DNA of 64,000 nt, from positions 1,058,001 to 1,122,000 of the forward strand of contig OX387609.1 of assembly GCA_947568835.1 (NCBI GenBank). Reading direction: 5' to 3'. Source of the stretch: Protonemura montana (taxonomy: Eukaryota; Arthropoda; Insecta; Plecoptera; Nemouridae). The notes under the pieces were generated by a model. It had not been told where the DNA came from. It worked only from the letters and a program-made list of their open reading frames with translations, and searched no databases. This document shows, in pieces, positions 25,197 through 36,154 of the stretch. Every line of letters starts with the position of its first letter. Position 1 is the first letter of the stretch. A program made the translations under genes and the position numbers.

Positions 25197-26168
25197 CATT
25201 TTATTTGTGGTGTTTAGCTTGACACTGTTTTGACATCTGGCCATGTGGCACTGGTCTTATGAAGTCGGTGAATGAGTGGATGATGATGAACCTAACCTAG
25301 CCTAGAAGGAAGGAGGTGAAACCCGGTGCCGGCACGTAGCCTACTCCTGTCGAAGAGCACCAAGGGGACCACCGGCTTAACATCCCTTCCGAAGGACGGT
25401 ACAACGCGAACAACAGGATTCCTTCACAAATCCATGCTGTCGAGAGGTTGATAAGCAAGGCGAGTGAAGTTGCTGTACTAACTTTCATCCCTCCAGCCTC
25501 TCTCTCGAACAGAATTGGTCATGTGTATGATAGTCTCCTATCTAATACCTGACTCAGCGCAGTGTTGCTTAACTTTCATCCCTCCAACCTCTCTTCCGAA
25601 CAGAACTGGTCATGTGTATGATGGTCACCCATCCAATACCTGACCCAGCGCAGTGTTGCTTAACTTTCATCGCTCCAACCTCTCTCCCGAACAGAAATGG
25701 TCATGTGTATGATGGTCACCCATCCAATACCTGACCCAGCGCAGTGTTGCTTAACTTTCATCCCTCCAACCTCTCTCCCGGACAGAACTGGTCATGTGTA
25801 TGATGGTCACCCATCCAATACCTGACCCAGCGCAGTGTTGCTTAACTTTCATCCCTCCAACCTCTCTCCCGAACAGAACTGGTCATGTGTATGATGATCA
25901 CCCATCCAATACCTGACCCAGCGCAATGTTGCTTAACTTTCATCCCTCCAACCTCTCTCCCGAACAGAACTGGTCATGTGTATGATGATCACCCATCCAA
26001 TACCTGACCCAGCGCAGTGTTGCTTAACTTTCATCCCTCCAACCTCTCTCCCGAATAGAACTGGTCATGTGTTTGATGGTCACCCATCCAATACCTGACT
26101 CAGTTTGATGTTGCTTAACTTCGGTGATCAAACAAGAACCGGTGTTTTCAACACGCCAAATCGTTCGG
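25197..26168 (-). mobile_element. 5S-derived SINE, copy D (full length, 7 head units, TSD)
   Basis: On the minus strand it starts ccgaacgatttggcgtg, accggttcttg, gatcaccgaagttaagcaac, continues through seven 91-bp units and the body, and ends at caccacaaataaaatg. A 10-bp direct repeat tattaaatga flanks it at 25187-25196 and 26169-26178, the expected target-site duplication. Confidence 0.95.
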
Positions 26169-26202
26169 TATTAAATGAGAAATAGGGAAGCTATGTTAGT
26201 AT

Positions 26203-26262
26203 TTTCGTGGTTCGAGTCCACGTTTGGAAGTCAATTTTTGAGAGGTTTGTAATAGTTTTACT
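26203..26262 (+). repeat. Truncated tRNA-like element 3' part
   Basis: cgtggttcgagtccacgttt, ggaagtcaatttttgagagg, tttgtaatag matches the right end of the element at 14870-14928, beginning at box B. Confidence 0.65.
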
Positions 26263-27454
26263 GGTTCTCCTCTCTCTTCTTCTTTACCACTTGTATTATT
26301 TATTAAGAGATGCGACAAACCCAAGAAAACAGTCTAAAGACGAACGAATGTTTCCAAGTTTTTTTCAAAGGAATTAATAACAACGCAGAGTTGACTCTGA
26401 GATTATTTCAATGCATGAAATTCACGTGAAAGTTATCCCATGAAAGTTGATATTTGTCTGAAAAGGAATCTTTCCAGTATTTTTATTGGCTTGAATAATA
26501 ATAATATCAAGTCGTTGCCAGGGTGATATGGAATTAAACTTGGCTGATCACAATTCAAAGCTTAACTTTTCGGGGGGGGGGGAAGTATTCTTTTGAAAGC
26601 TTTTTATGACTGAGCGAAAAGTCGCGTAGACTTTCTAAGTTTCGTACTTTGAAAGATCTGGGAAAGTTTTAAACTTTGTTGGCTCTATGGCTGCTTTGAT
26701 GCTAACTCGAGGAAATACATAATCTCAATCAAAAGAATTGATTTAAAATTATTTATTGTGTTTAACGTTGCACTGTTTTGATAAAGGGCCTAGCCGCACT
26801 GGTCTAATGGCGTCGGTGAATGAGCTTGTAAAAATGCCAGTAGGTATCTGATATTTATTTTAAATTAATAAAACAGGCTTGAATTACGGTCAAAGACCAA
26901 ATCAATCACTATCATAATTTCTATTTGAGGTTATAGCAAAAGAGGGGTTTGAGGTTATAGCAAAAGGGGGGTTTGGGGTTATAGCAAAAGGGGGGGTTGG
27001 GGTTATAGCATATTTGGGGTCACATTTTAAGAAATAAAATATGTATATTTATTTTATTAATTGTTTTTGTGGGTTTTTTCTTGCCTCAAATCCTAATGTG
27101 TGTTGGCCTTGCGTAACAGACATTGCTTGCCCTTGAAGACGTTCAAATGTGTCATTGGTATTAAAATGGTAAAACCTTATTAAATATTTATTTATATAAC
27201 AATCTCTAGGCAAGTATATTTTACATTTTGACACTCACATTTCCCGGCATAATTTCATAACTCCCGCCAGACTCGGTGATGTCACTCATTTGATGACTCG
27301 ATTTAATGACTCGCCACAGCAAACAAAACTAAAATTAATCTCTTTTTCCGGATTGCTCACGAAATCGCCTCGAAATCAAACTTCTGTTTATTTGATTTGA
27401 TTACCAAACGATTTGATTTCTGTAGCTGTAACCGACTAACGGCTATGTGTGTTT
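26263..27454. other. No gene; SINE tail remnant and a ggttatagcaaaaggg tandem
   Basis: 26757-26822 is a diverged minus-strand SINE tail (gtgtttaacgttgcactgtt, ggtctaatggcgtcggtgaa). An 11-G run lies at 26572-26582. At 26927-27015 four units of gaggttatagcaaaaggggg form a G-rich tandem of about 27 bp. Confidence 0.65.
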
Positions 27455-27640
27455 TCAGACTTGTGTCTACTCCACATAACCTTAGCACTAGTTTTAACAA
27501 AAACTATTTCAACTGGGTTTGAATTCATTTTTAGATAATTTATTGGATATATTTGAAAAGGGACATTTAGCTGTTCTTTAGTTCTTTAGTTCTTTATTTC
27601 AAACCTAGTTAAAATAGTTGATTTCCTACTAACGGTTCGT
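27455..27640 (+). repeat. Fold-back element remnant (copy 2)
   Basis: Left-arm match at 27462-27525 (ttgtgtctactccacataac, cttagcactagttttaacaa); a degenerate right arm (ttcaaacctagttaaaatag) lies near 27597. Confidence 0.6.
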
Positions 27641-28990
27641 TAAATTCTAATCAGGATGTTACTGGTTGAATTCAATATACGTGTCATACGTGTCAAGCGA
27701 ATGATTAAAATGCCGGGGTGCGGATTATTTCACGGCTACAGAGATATTTAAAAGTAAACTCGATGTAAAACCTGCAATGATATTCTAATATTGTTTCCGT
27801 GATGTTGTTTGGCAAATCACGGTCGAGAACAGTTGATGTCTTGCCAATAAGTGAAACAAATGCAGGGCGAGCGAAAGAACCACATGTAGGCGTTAAACTT
27901 GGGTTGAAATTGAAATAACATGCACTGAAATATTGACAATAAATCAGTTTTGATGTCGATTCAATCTTTGGATAAAATTCATGACCCACAGAAAGAATGA
28001 AAAGCGCAAAAACATATTCTCTATCATTCGTTTTAACTTGTGATTTAAGTTTGATTCCCGCTAGAATTTTCAATGTTATTAAGTTTGAATTTAGTTTGAA
28101 TTTAAATGTATTTAAGATGTTGAAAAGATATTTTTTTGGCCGGACAGAAATCCTTGAAATTATTTCACATCACTCACGGCAGCTGTGCACGCAGCGGGTG
28201 CACTGCTAGTTAAGCTTATAAAACACTAGAAAATCGTTTTATTTTTTTTAACTGGAAAACAAAATATAAACATCTAACAAACAAACGAACAAATAAACAA
28301 ACAAACAAACCGCCAGTTGAATACAGAATTCTACCTGAGAAGCAACAAAATCTAACCATCGAGTCTGCAGTGAACAGCGATTCCAGCGCCACCTGGCGTT
28401 CACCCCTCGTCATCAGATCATCACACGATATGAAACAAGCTTTAGCCCCCCCCCCCCCCCCCCACCCCCGGAGAGTTTGTAACGCTAATTTGCCCCCCAG
28501 CTGGTGTCTAATTATTCCCCCCCCCCCCACCCCCCTCTGTGGAGCAAAACGTCTTGGTATTTGTCCGCTACGCACTCGAAAGCGCCGTCTGTATCTTCTT
28601 GCTCGCGTCTCAACTCCTTCAATCTCATCCAGTGGCGTGCGGTGTGGTCTGGGCGCTTGGGGCCGCATCACAAGGTTTATTACCATGGCGACAGTCAGTG
28701 CTCAATAACTCGGTACAGCATTTTACCCGCCATATGTTTTAACAACATGAAGTGAAGCAAAACTTTACATGGGATTCAGTTTTCATAAGACGTTAGTAAC
28801 AAAAGAATGACCACGCTATGAAAGTGGTTTGTCAGTTTGTTTGTTTTCTATGTATAAATAATACGCACTGATTTTCCAGATATCAAAAATAAAATACATT
28901 CTTAGTTAGACAACTGTATTCCAGATTTTATATCACAGATTATTTATGCAATGTCTATTTTAAATCAGATTCATTGGCGTCAAATCTTTG
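27641..28990. other. No gene; C-run interval
   Basis: Two C runs (28446-28463 and 28517-28528) flank 28464-28516. The open frames around 28216-28755 on both strands run through these homopolymers, with no domain or splice logic. A ttctttagttctttagttct tandem lies near 27575. Confidence 0.5.
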
Positions 28991-29137
28991 GTTTATTTTA
29001 TGAGTTTAACGACGCATCTGTTTTGACTATGAACGTTGTGGTACTGGACGGTCATCAATGATGTCATCGAGGATGCGTAGAATGATAACGAGTGTTTTCA
29101 TGGAGCTAATCTGGTCTTGAAGGTGGGATGAAACCCA
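28991..29137 (-). repeat. Diverged 5S-SINE body and tail
   Basis: gagtttaacgacgcatctgt, gtactggacggtcatcaatg and ggtgggatgaaacccag correspond in order to the minus-strand SINE tail and body (gtttaacgacgcactgtttt, ggcactggtctaatgg, gggaggggaaacccgg). The 10-bp array begins exactly where the body would continue. Confidence 0.6.
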
Positions 29138-29568
29138 GTTGACCCAAGTTGACTCAAGTTGACTCAAGTTGACCCAAGTTGACCCAAGTTGACTCAAGTT
29201 GACTCAAGTTGACTCAAGTTGACTCAAGTTGACCCAAGTTGACCCAAGTTGACTCAAGTTGACTCAAGTTGACTCAAGTTGACCCAAGTTGACTCAAGTT
29301 GACCCAAGTTGACCCAAGTTGACTCAAGTTGACTCAAGTTGACTCAAGTTGACCCAAGTTGACTCAAGTTGACCCAAGTTGACCCAAGTTGACCCAAGTT
29401 GACCCAAGTTGACTCAAGTTGACCCAAGTTGACCCAAGTTGACCCAAGTTGACCCAAGTTGACCCAAGTTGACCCAAGTTGACCCAAGTTGACCCAAGTT
29501 GACTCAAGTTGACCCAAGTTGACCCAAGTTGACCCAAGTTGACCCAAGTTGACCCAAGTTGACCCAGG
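29138..29568. repeat. 10-bp tandem array gttgac(C/T)caa, about 43 copies
   Basis: Decamers gttgacccaa and gttgactcaa alternate in an irregular order; C units dominate the right half. The minus-strand 67-codon frame is a repeat translation. Confidence 0.97.
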
Positions 29569-29570
29569 CT

Positions 29571-29598
29571 GAAACCCTATACTCCTGTATAGGGTTTC
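29571..29598. other. Perfect 12-bp inverted repeat between two arrays
   Basis: gaaaccctatac and gtatagggtttc are exact reverse complements separated by tcct. It lies exactly at the junction of the 10-bp array and the 32-bp array. Confidence 0.9.
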
Positions 29599-29604
29599 AC
29601 TGGG

Positions 29605-30304
29605 TTATAACACTGCACCACTGCACAGGGATCCACCTCAAACACTGCACCACTGCACATGGATCCACCTCAAACCCTACGCCACTGCACATGGATCCAC
29701 CTCAAACCATGCACCACTGCACATGGATCCTACCTCAAACCCTGCGCCACTGCACATGGATCCCATCTCAAACCATGCGTCACTGCACATGGATCCCATC
29801 TCAAACCATGCGCCACTGCACATGGATCCATCTCAAACACTGCGCCACTGCACATGGATCCATCTCAAACACTGCGCCACTGCACATGGATCCACCTCAA
29901 ACACTGCGCCACTGCACATGGATCCCATCTCAAACCATGCGCCACTGCACATGGATCCACCTCAAACACTGCACCACTGCACATGGATCCCATCTCAAAC
30001 CCTACGCCACTGCACATGGATCCACCTCAAACACTGCACCACTGCACATGGATCCCATCTCAAACCATGCGCCACTGCACATGGATCCACCTCAAACCCT
30101 ACGCCACTGCACATGGATCCATCTCAAACACTGCGCCACTGCACATGGATCCATCTCAAACACTGCACCACTGCACATGGATCCACCTCAAACACTGCGC
30201 CACTGCACATGGATCCACCTCAAACCCTGCACCACTGCACATGGATCCACCTCAAACCCTACGCCACTGCACATGGATCAACCTCAAACCGTGCACCACT
30301 GCAA
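29605..30304. repeat. 32-bp tandem array with GGATCC in most units, about 21 copies
   Basis: The unit is ccactgcacatggatccacc, tcaaacactgcg, with 32- and 33-bp forms (atccacc/atcccatc/atcctacc). All plus frames are open (up to 269 codons) because few units contain stops; His/Pro/Thr-rich repeats on the translated side are artefacts. Confidence 0.96.
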
Positions 30305-30619
30305 GACACGTCCAAGTAACTACAAAGTAGCTCGTTGTCGTTCTGTCAGTCTCAACGTGACGTCATAAAGTAACCAACATCTCTAGTAATATTCACTCTC
30401 GAGGGGAATCGAACCCCTGTCTATCGGGACTCGCGGTCAGCAAATCACTAATTCATATGGTGAACACTAATAACTAATTATTAGTAAAACCTAATATATT
30501 GGAATACTAATAACCTCACAAAAACTGGTGTCCAAACAGGGACTCGGTACCCGATCTCCAGCAATGAACAAAATCAAGAACCCATAAGTTGAACTCATAA
30601 ATTAATTAGGTATGTTTGT
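30305..30619. other. No gene; two minus-strand tRNA-like fragments
   Basis: 30390-30425 on the minus strand forms a perfect T arm (aggggttcgattcccct) with an anticodon-like stretch but no 5' half. 30525-30578 matches the tRNA-like element (on minus: ctggagatcgggtaccgagt, ccctgtttggacacc, tttttgtgaggttatta). Confidence 0.6.
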
Positions 30620-30948
30620 GAGCCTCGGTAGGTGGATATGTGGAAAGGTGGGAAGGTGGAAAGGTGAAAAGGTGGAAGGGTGGGAAGGTGGAAAGGTGGA
30701 TATGTGGAAAGGTTGAAAGGTGGGAAGGTGGGAAGGTGGAAAGGTGGGAAGGTGGGAAGGTGGAAAGGTGGAAGGGTGGAAAGGTGGAAGGGTGGGAAGG
30801 TGGGAAGGTGGAAGGGTGGAAAGGTGGGAAGGGTGGGAAGGTGGAAAGGGTGGAAGGGTGGAAAGGTGGGAAGGTGGAAAGGTGGAAAGGGTGAAAGGGT
30901 GGAAAGGTGGGAAGGTGGAAAGGTGGGAAGGTGGAAGGGTGGAAATTG
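30620..30948. repeat. Purine-only tandem (ggtgg(g/a)aag)
   Basis: Over 300 bp of ggtggaaaggtgggaaggtg-type units of 8-9 bp, where the plus strand is almost free of C. Open frames rich in Gly, Lys, Trp, Glu and Val are artefacts. Confidence 0.95.
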
Positions 30949-31836
30949 TGTGACAGTGGTTTTTCTTAAAGCTTTTGTATTAAAATCGAGAGGACCGGGT
31001 CTAGGTTTAAGCTCGACTGGGAAAGTCTGTGAATGTTGATGAGATGAGGACGACGAACAAGAGAATCGTGGAATAAAAAGTTGGTATCAGGTTGATTGCG
31101 GTGATAGCAAAAAAAAGGTGGGGCTCGTATATAAGGAACAAAAACATTTACATTTCTATAACTTCCGGTTTTTTTTTCTGGGCTGGTTTCTTTGTGAATC
31201 AATCAAATGTTATTTGCTATTTTATTCGGATGATTGTCTCTATTTCTGATTTATTGATGATAAAGCTAGTCTAGTCACAATAAAAGCCAAAACCTCTCAA
31301 CCTCTAGTCTGTCGTGGTCACCCAACCATATCCCAACTAAAATTAATGTTGCTTAACTTCGGTCACTTACGATAAACAGTTTTTGAGAGTTAATTGTAAA
31401 TAAACTTGATGAAAATTTAAAATATTGTATCCCCTATATTGACGATCAAAACAGGTCGATACCAACGAGATACGATGCGACCGTCCATTGCTTTTGATTA
31501 TTCATCAATTCAGGAAAAGCTGAGTGAAAATATTACCTGATTGCATTTGAATTACACGTACCGACCATTACAGTAATCAGCTGCTGCAATGACAGTTGTC
31601 TCGCGTTATATTTCCACCTGTCAAAACAATATCCCAGCTTTTCACATGAATTTCCATGCGTTAATTACAGCTTTGTCCTGTGAAACTGTCATTTCTATGT
31701 CTTCTCATTTTGCGACCATCAGACCATGTCCTAATCAGGTGCTAATCACTCATTTAAACCTGGAGGTAGGAGCAATAATTGGAGGAACTTAACGTGGCTT
31801 AACTTCTTTATAGAATCTTTATATAAAACACCATCT
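30949..31836. other. No gene; degenerate 5S-like fragment
   Basis: 31318-31365 carries a weak minus-strand 5S-head match (tggtcacccaaccatatccc, aatgttgcttaacttcggtc). The remainder is AT-rich without coding evidence. Confidence 0.5.
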
Positions 31837-31849
31837 TCTATACGCAACA

Positions 31850-32377
31850 CCGAACGGTTTGGCTGGTTGGAAACACCGGTTCTCGTTAGATCACCGAAGT
31901 TAAGCAACACTGCGCCGAGTCAGGTATTGGATGGGTGACCATCATACACATGACCAGTTCTGTTCGGGAGAGAGGTTGGAGGGATGAAAGTTAAGCAACA
32001 CTGTGCTGGGTCAGGTATTGGATGGGTGACCATCATACACATGACCAGTTCTGTTCGGGAGAGAGGTTGGAGGGATGAAAGTTAGTACAGCAACTTCACT
32101 AGCCTTGCTTATCAACCTCTCGACAGCATGGATTTGTGGAGGAATCCTGTTGTTCGCGTTGTACCGTCCTTCGGAAGGGACGTTAAGCCGGTGGTCCCCT
32201 TGGTGCTCTTCGACAGGAGTAGGCTACGTGCCGGCACCGGGCTTCCCCTCCTCCCTTCTAGGCTATGTTAGGTTCATCGTCATCCACTCATTCACCGACA
32301 CCATTAGACCAGTGCTGCATGGCCAGATGTCAAAACAGTGCGTCGTTAAACACCACAAATAATAATAATAATAATAA
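31850..32377 (+). mobile_element. 5S-derived SINE, copy G (full length, 2 head units, TSD)
   Basis: The cleanest copy. It starts ccgaacggtttggctggttg; aaacaccggttctcg and gatcaccgaagttaagcaac match animal 5S rRNA, followed by tattggatgggtgacc (5S box C). Two 91-bp units, then the body from 32082 and the tail agtgcgtcgttaaacaccac with (aat)n. A 13-bp direct repeat tctatacgcaaca at 31837-31849 and 32378-32390 is the target-site duplication. The frame 32075-32362 is body translation. Confidence 0.97.
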
Positions 32378-32390
32378 TCTATACGCAACA

Positions 32391-34071
32391 ACACGCAATA
32401 CGCAGTCCCAAACATAATGCACCGAACGCATCAACATTTGAAACAAAATGCAATACTCTCGGCGCAGCTTTAATATACAAATCTATCACTAAAGCTCGCT
32501 TAATCAGGTACAAGTACTCTTTAATGATCTCCCACAATCGTTGAAAGCAATCCAAGAAACAAACTGATTCAAGACTGAACTCAAAATATTTCTCTGCAAG
32601 ATTTGTCCATATTCATTACATGCTTATCATTCACATGTTATTATTATCAATTTGTTTTAAGTTCTATTTAAGCGCCACCTGGTGGCACCTACCAATACCA
32701 TGTCCTACTCTGACTGAAACGTATAAACTCAATGATGCTATACTAGTTGATGACTAAATCAGTAGGCTTTTCAGGGTTTTGATTGACATGGAAGTAGATT
32801 TTCGAATTTAGAATTGAGCGGATATTATAATTAGCACCGCAACGAGCGTCCATCGGTTTTTTTTTCAATGACTGCAACAGCGATCCAATTTGTGGTCAAT
32901 GTCAATTAATCGATAAATAATTAAACAGAGCAAATTTAACGTCAATCGGGCAGAAAATCGTCCGTCCAATCCATTTTCCATGCAATTTGGTATTTTAGAT
33001 CAGCGACCTAATAGCTAATATTGCTACCTGCACCAGTAAATAGTTAGCAGTTAACGCTTGTGTTAGTTTTAGCATCAATTTTAACGACCGATTAAACATT
33101 GGCTCGTGCCCAAGTACATGATTTAAATGATCTTGATGCAAGCAATGTTTGCATGAGAAGAGATTGCATTCCTTGGATTATATTGCATCGTGGCGAGTTG
33201 CGGTAGAAGATGAAAGGATATTTTGTTGGTGGGAAACCCAGATGAAAGGTTAAAAAGGTTAGATTAGAAGAGTAAAAGAATTCATAACGAATGCAACAGG
33301 TGAAATGGGGGAAGTTTTCATTCCCTAACGCAGGTAAAGATTATATATATATCCTAAAACATTACAAATAAGTTCAAAAAGATTTGAAAAAATTGAAAAA
33401 AAAATTATTTTTAAGTATTTTTAAGGTTTTTTAGAACCACATGTCGGTTACTACAAAGCAAGTCAGATTCTAACCACGACATTCACCCATCGCTCTAAAC
33501 AACTTCACCAAACACTATTGTTTCTATCGATTTTTCAAATGCAAAGTTCTTACGGTCATTATTCATGTGAAGAAAATCCATTTTCAGCGTTCATTCAGGC
33601 GGGAAATAATGGGTCACAAATACAATAAATAACTCCTGCAAAGAGAGCAAACCAAATGTTGATTCGCTCTTGGTATATTTGATCGTAATTAAACAGAAAT
33701 TCTAAAGAAGCAAAACACGCCTAGTTTTAGCACGTACCTCATCGGGAAATCAAATTTTGTTTTGGTTTCATTTTTTGCAATCCAAGTTACAAATTTCGAG
33801 CCAAATTTCTTCAAAAAACAGGTTGTTCACATTCCCGCTAGAGGTAGTTTAATCGCCGAGAAGGATAAAAACCAGGGACAGCGAGAACTGAGTTTCTGTC
33901 GCAAAACAAATGAATTTAAAACCCAACTTGATTCTTATCTTTACTGGCATAAGAAATGGTCAAATTATTTCACTTATCTAATTATGAAATATGTCAAATT
34001 ATTACCAATTTAAGCTCGTGTTTGTATATGTTTTTACATTCTGTACGTCCCAATCATGGCATCGTATCACA
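32391..34071. other. No gene seen
   Basis: AT-rich single-copy sequence. An imperfect palindrome gcgccacctggtggcacc lies at about 32671. The frame 33762-34013 has no recognisable feature. Confidence 0.55.
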
Positions 34072-34144
34072 GTCCCTGTGGCGCAGAGGATAGCGCGTTG
34101 GACTTCTAATCCAAAGGCCGTGGGTTCGATCCCCACCAGGGATG
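34072..34144 (+). tRNA. tRNA-Arg (anticodon TCT)
   Basis: A 73-nt cloverleaf: acceptor GTCCCTG with CAGGGAT (one G-U at the first pair), D stem GCGC/GCGC, anticodon arm TTGGA-CTTCTAA-TCCAA, 5-nt variable loop, T arm GTGGG-TTCGATC-CCCAC, discriminator G. The loop has T33, anticodon TCT and A37. Box A (TGGCGCAGAGG) and box B (GGTTCGATCCC) are intact, and a T-rich stretch (ttttatttttaa) follows as a Pol III terminator. No intron. All stems are intact, unlike every other tRNA-like sequence in the window. Confidence 0.95.
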
Positions 34145-34369
34145 TTATATTTTATTTTTAACTGGCACGCTATTTTACACAAATTGTGTTTTATTGCACA
34201 ACTAAACTCATGCCATCTATTTCTGTATTTATTTCAAATTATGTTTCACAAAACAGCGCTATTTCTCATTGAAATCTTTACATAAAGTCAAAAATAATTC
34301 AAGTTCATCAACATCATTCATTTTAATGAGCCTGGTATTTACAATTAAACAAAGCAACCAAACAAACAA

Positions 34370-35452
34370 CCGATCGGTTTGTTGTGTTGGTAACACCTCA
34401 TTTCATGAGATCACCGAAGTTAAGCAACACTCCGCCGGGTCACCGTATTGGATGGGTGACCATCATACACATGACCAGTTCTGTTTGGGAGAGAGGTTGG
34501 AGGGATGAAAGTTTAGCAACACTGCGCTGGGTCACCGTATTGGATGGGTGACCATCATACACATGACCAGTTCTGTTCGGGAGAGAGGTTGAAGTGATGA
34601 AAGTTAAGCAACACTGCGCCGGGTCACCGTATTGGATGGGTGACCATCATACACATGACCAGTTCTGTTTGGGAGAGAGGTTGGAGGGATGAAAGTTTAG
34701 CAACACTGCGCTGGGTCACCGTATTGGATGGGTGACCATCATACACATGACCAGTTCTGTTCGGGAGAGAGGTTGAAGTGATGAAAGTTAAGCAACACTG
34801 CGCTGGGTCACCGTATTGGATGGGTGACCATCATACACATGACCAGTTCTGTTCGGGAGAGAGGTTGGAGGGATGAAAGTTAAGCAACACTGCGCTGGGT
34901 CAGGTATTGGATGGGTGACCATCATACACATGACCAGTTCTGTTCGGGAGAGAGGTTGGAGGGATGAAAGATAAGCAACACTGCGCTGGGTCAGGTATTA
35001 GATGAGTGACCATCATACACATGACCAGTTCTGTTCGGGAGAGAGGTTGGAGGGATGAAAGATAAGCAACACTGCGCTGGGTCAGGTATTAGATGAGTGA
35101 CCATCATACACATGACCAGTTCTGTTCGGGAGAGAGGTTGGAGAGATAAAAGTTAAGCAACACTGCGCTGGGTCAGGTATTGGATGAGTGACCATCATAC
35201 ACATGACCAGTTCTGTTCGGGAGAGAGGTTGGAGGGATGAAAGTTAAGCAACACTGCGCTGGGTCAGGTATTGGATGGGTGACCATCATACACATGACCA
35301 GTTCTGTTCGGGAGAGAGGTTGGAGGGATGAAAGTTAAGCAACACTGCGCTGGGTCAGGTATTGGATGGGTGACCATCATACACATGACCAGTTCTGTTC
35401 GGGAGAGAGGTTGGAGGGATGAAAGTTAGTACAGCAACTTCTCTCGCTAGAA
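34370..35452 (+). mobile_element. 5S-derived SINE, copy H (11 head units, truncated body)
   Basis: Begins ccgatcggtttgttgtg with gatcaccgaagttaagcaac, then the longest 91-bp array (11 units). The first five units have ggtcaccgtattgg, later ones ggtcaggtatt, and units 2 and 4 share gtttagc, so pairs of units were copied together. The body stops after about 35 bp at 35452 in unrelated sequence. Confidence 0.94.
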
Positions 35453-36154
35453 CCATGTTCACACAGACACAAGCCACGTTGGTTCTAATGAAAGCACTCG
35501 ATGCTGGCTCGGATTCGATCATCGATCTCGTGCATGACGGGGTGGTAGTGCATCTGGCAGTTGCAGATTACTCCTGTCATGCTTTGATAAGGGTGGGAGG
35601 GGGGTGGGGGGGGGGGAGGATCCGCTTATAGGGGACTCTGAATTGGAGAAGAAGTCCTTGCTTCGCGAGCAGTGAAATTCTGGATAAATAGAGTGGAGAT
35701 ATATTTGAATTTCAATGCACACTGGTATCCTTTCAAAAATCTGTCGGGAAATCGGTGAATAGGTCCAGTACCTATCCCTCTCCTATCCTTCTCCTTTCCC
35801 TCTCCTATCCCTCTCCTATCCTTCTCCTTTCCCTCTCCTATCCCTCTCCTATCCCTCTCCTATCCCTCTCCTATCCTTCTCCTTTCCCTCTCCTATCCAT
35901 AGCGATCGTTCTTAATTTGAATAAGAATTTATTCCATCTGTGTAGAATGAGCCGCGCTGGGAATTTGTTATTTTCTAAAATTAGTAATCGTACTCTTGTT
36001 TTTTATTGTAATCTGAAGAAGTGCAGCAATGCATGGCAATAAAATCATCTGAATTAATATCGAGATTCAAGAGTCATGACGTCTTCTTCTCTCGGGTGGC
36101 GTTTCCCGCGTAATTTGGAACAAAATTATGTTATTATTTTGTTCGAATCCGAAT
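35453..36154. other. No gene; pyrimidine tandem
   Basis: 35767-35900 is a pure C/T-rich tandem (tatccctctcctttccctct). A G-rich stretch lies at 35590-35620. The adjoining open frames are unsupported. Confidence 0.6.

Noticed and set aside
28216-28755. Frames on both strands with Pro-rich or Gly-rich stretches
   Set aside because: The Pro/Gly stretches come from C homopolymers; strands conflict and no splice sites support an exon.
32075-32362. Small secreted or membrane protein (MKVSTATSLALLINLSTAWI...)
   Set aside because: The same frame recurs at 9424, 19508 and 25297 as translation of the SINE body; copies carry indels and stops without regard to frame.
31850-32377. 5S rRNA gene(s) in the 91-bp arrays
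   Set aside because: Units have only the internal 5S promoter region; the 3' part of 5S is replaced by unrelated sequence and the ends cannot pair.
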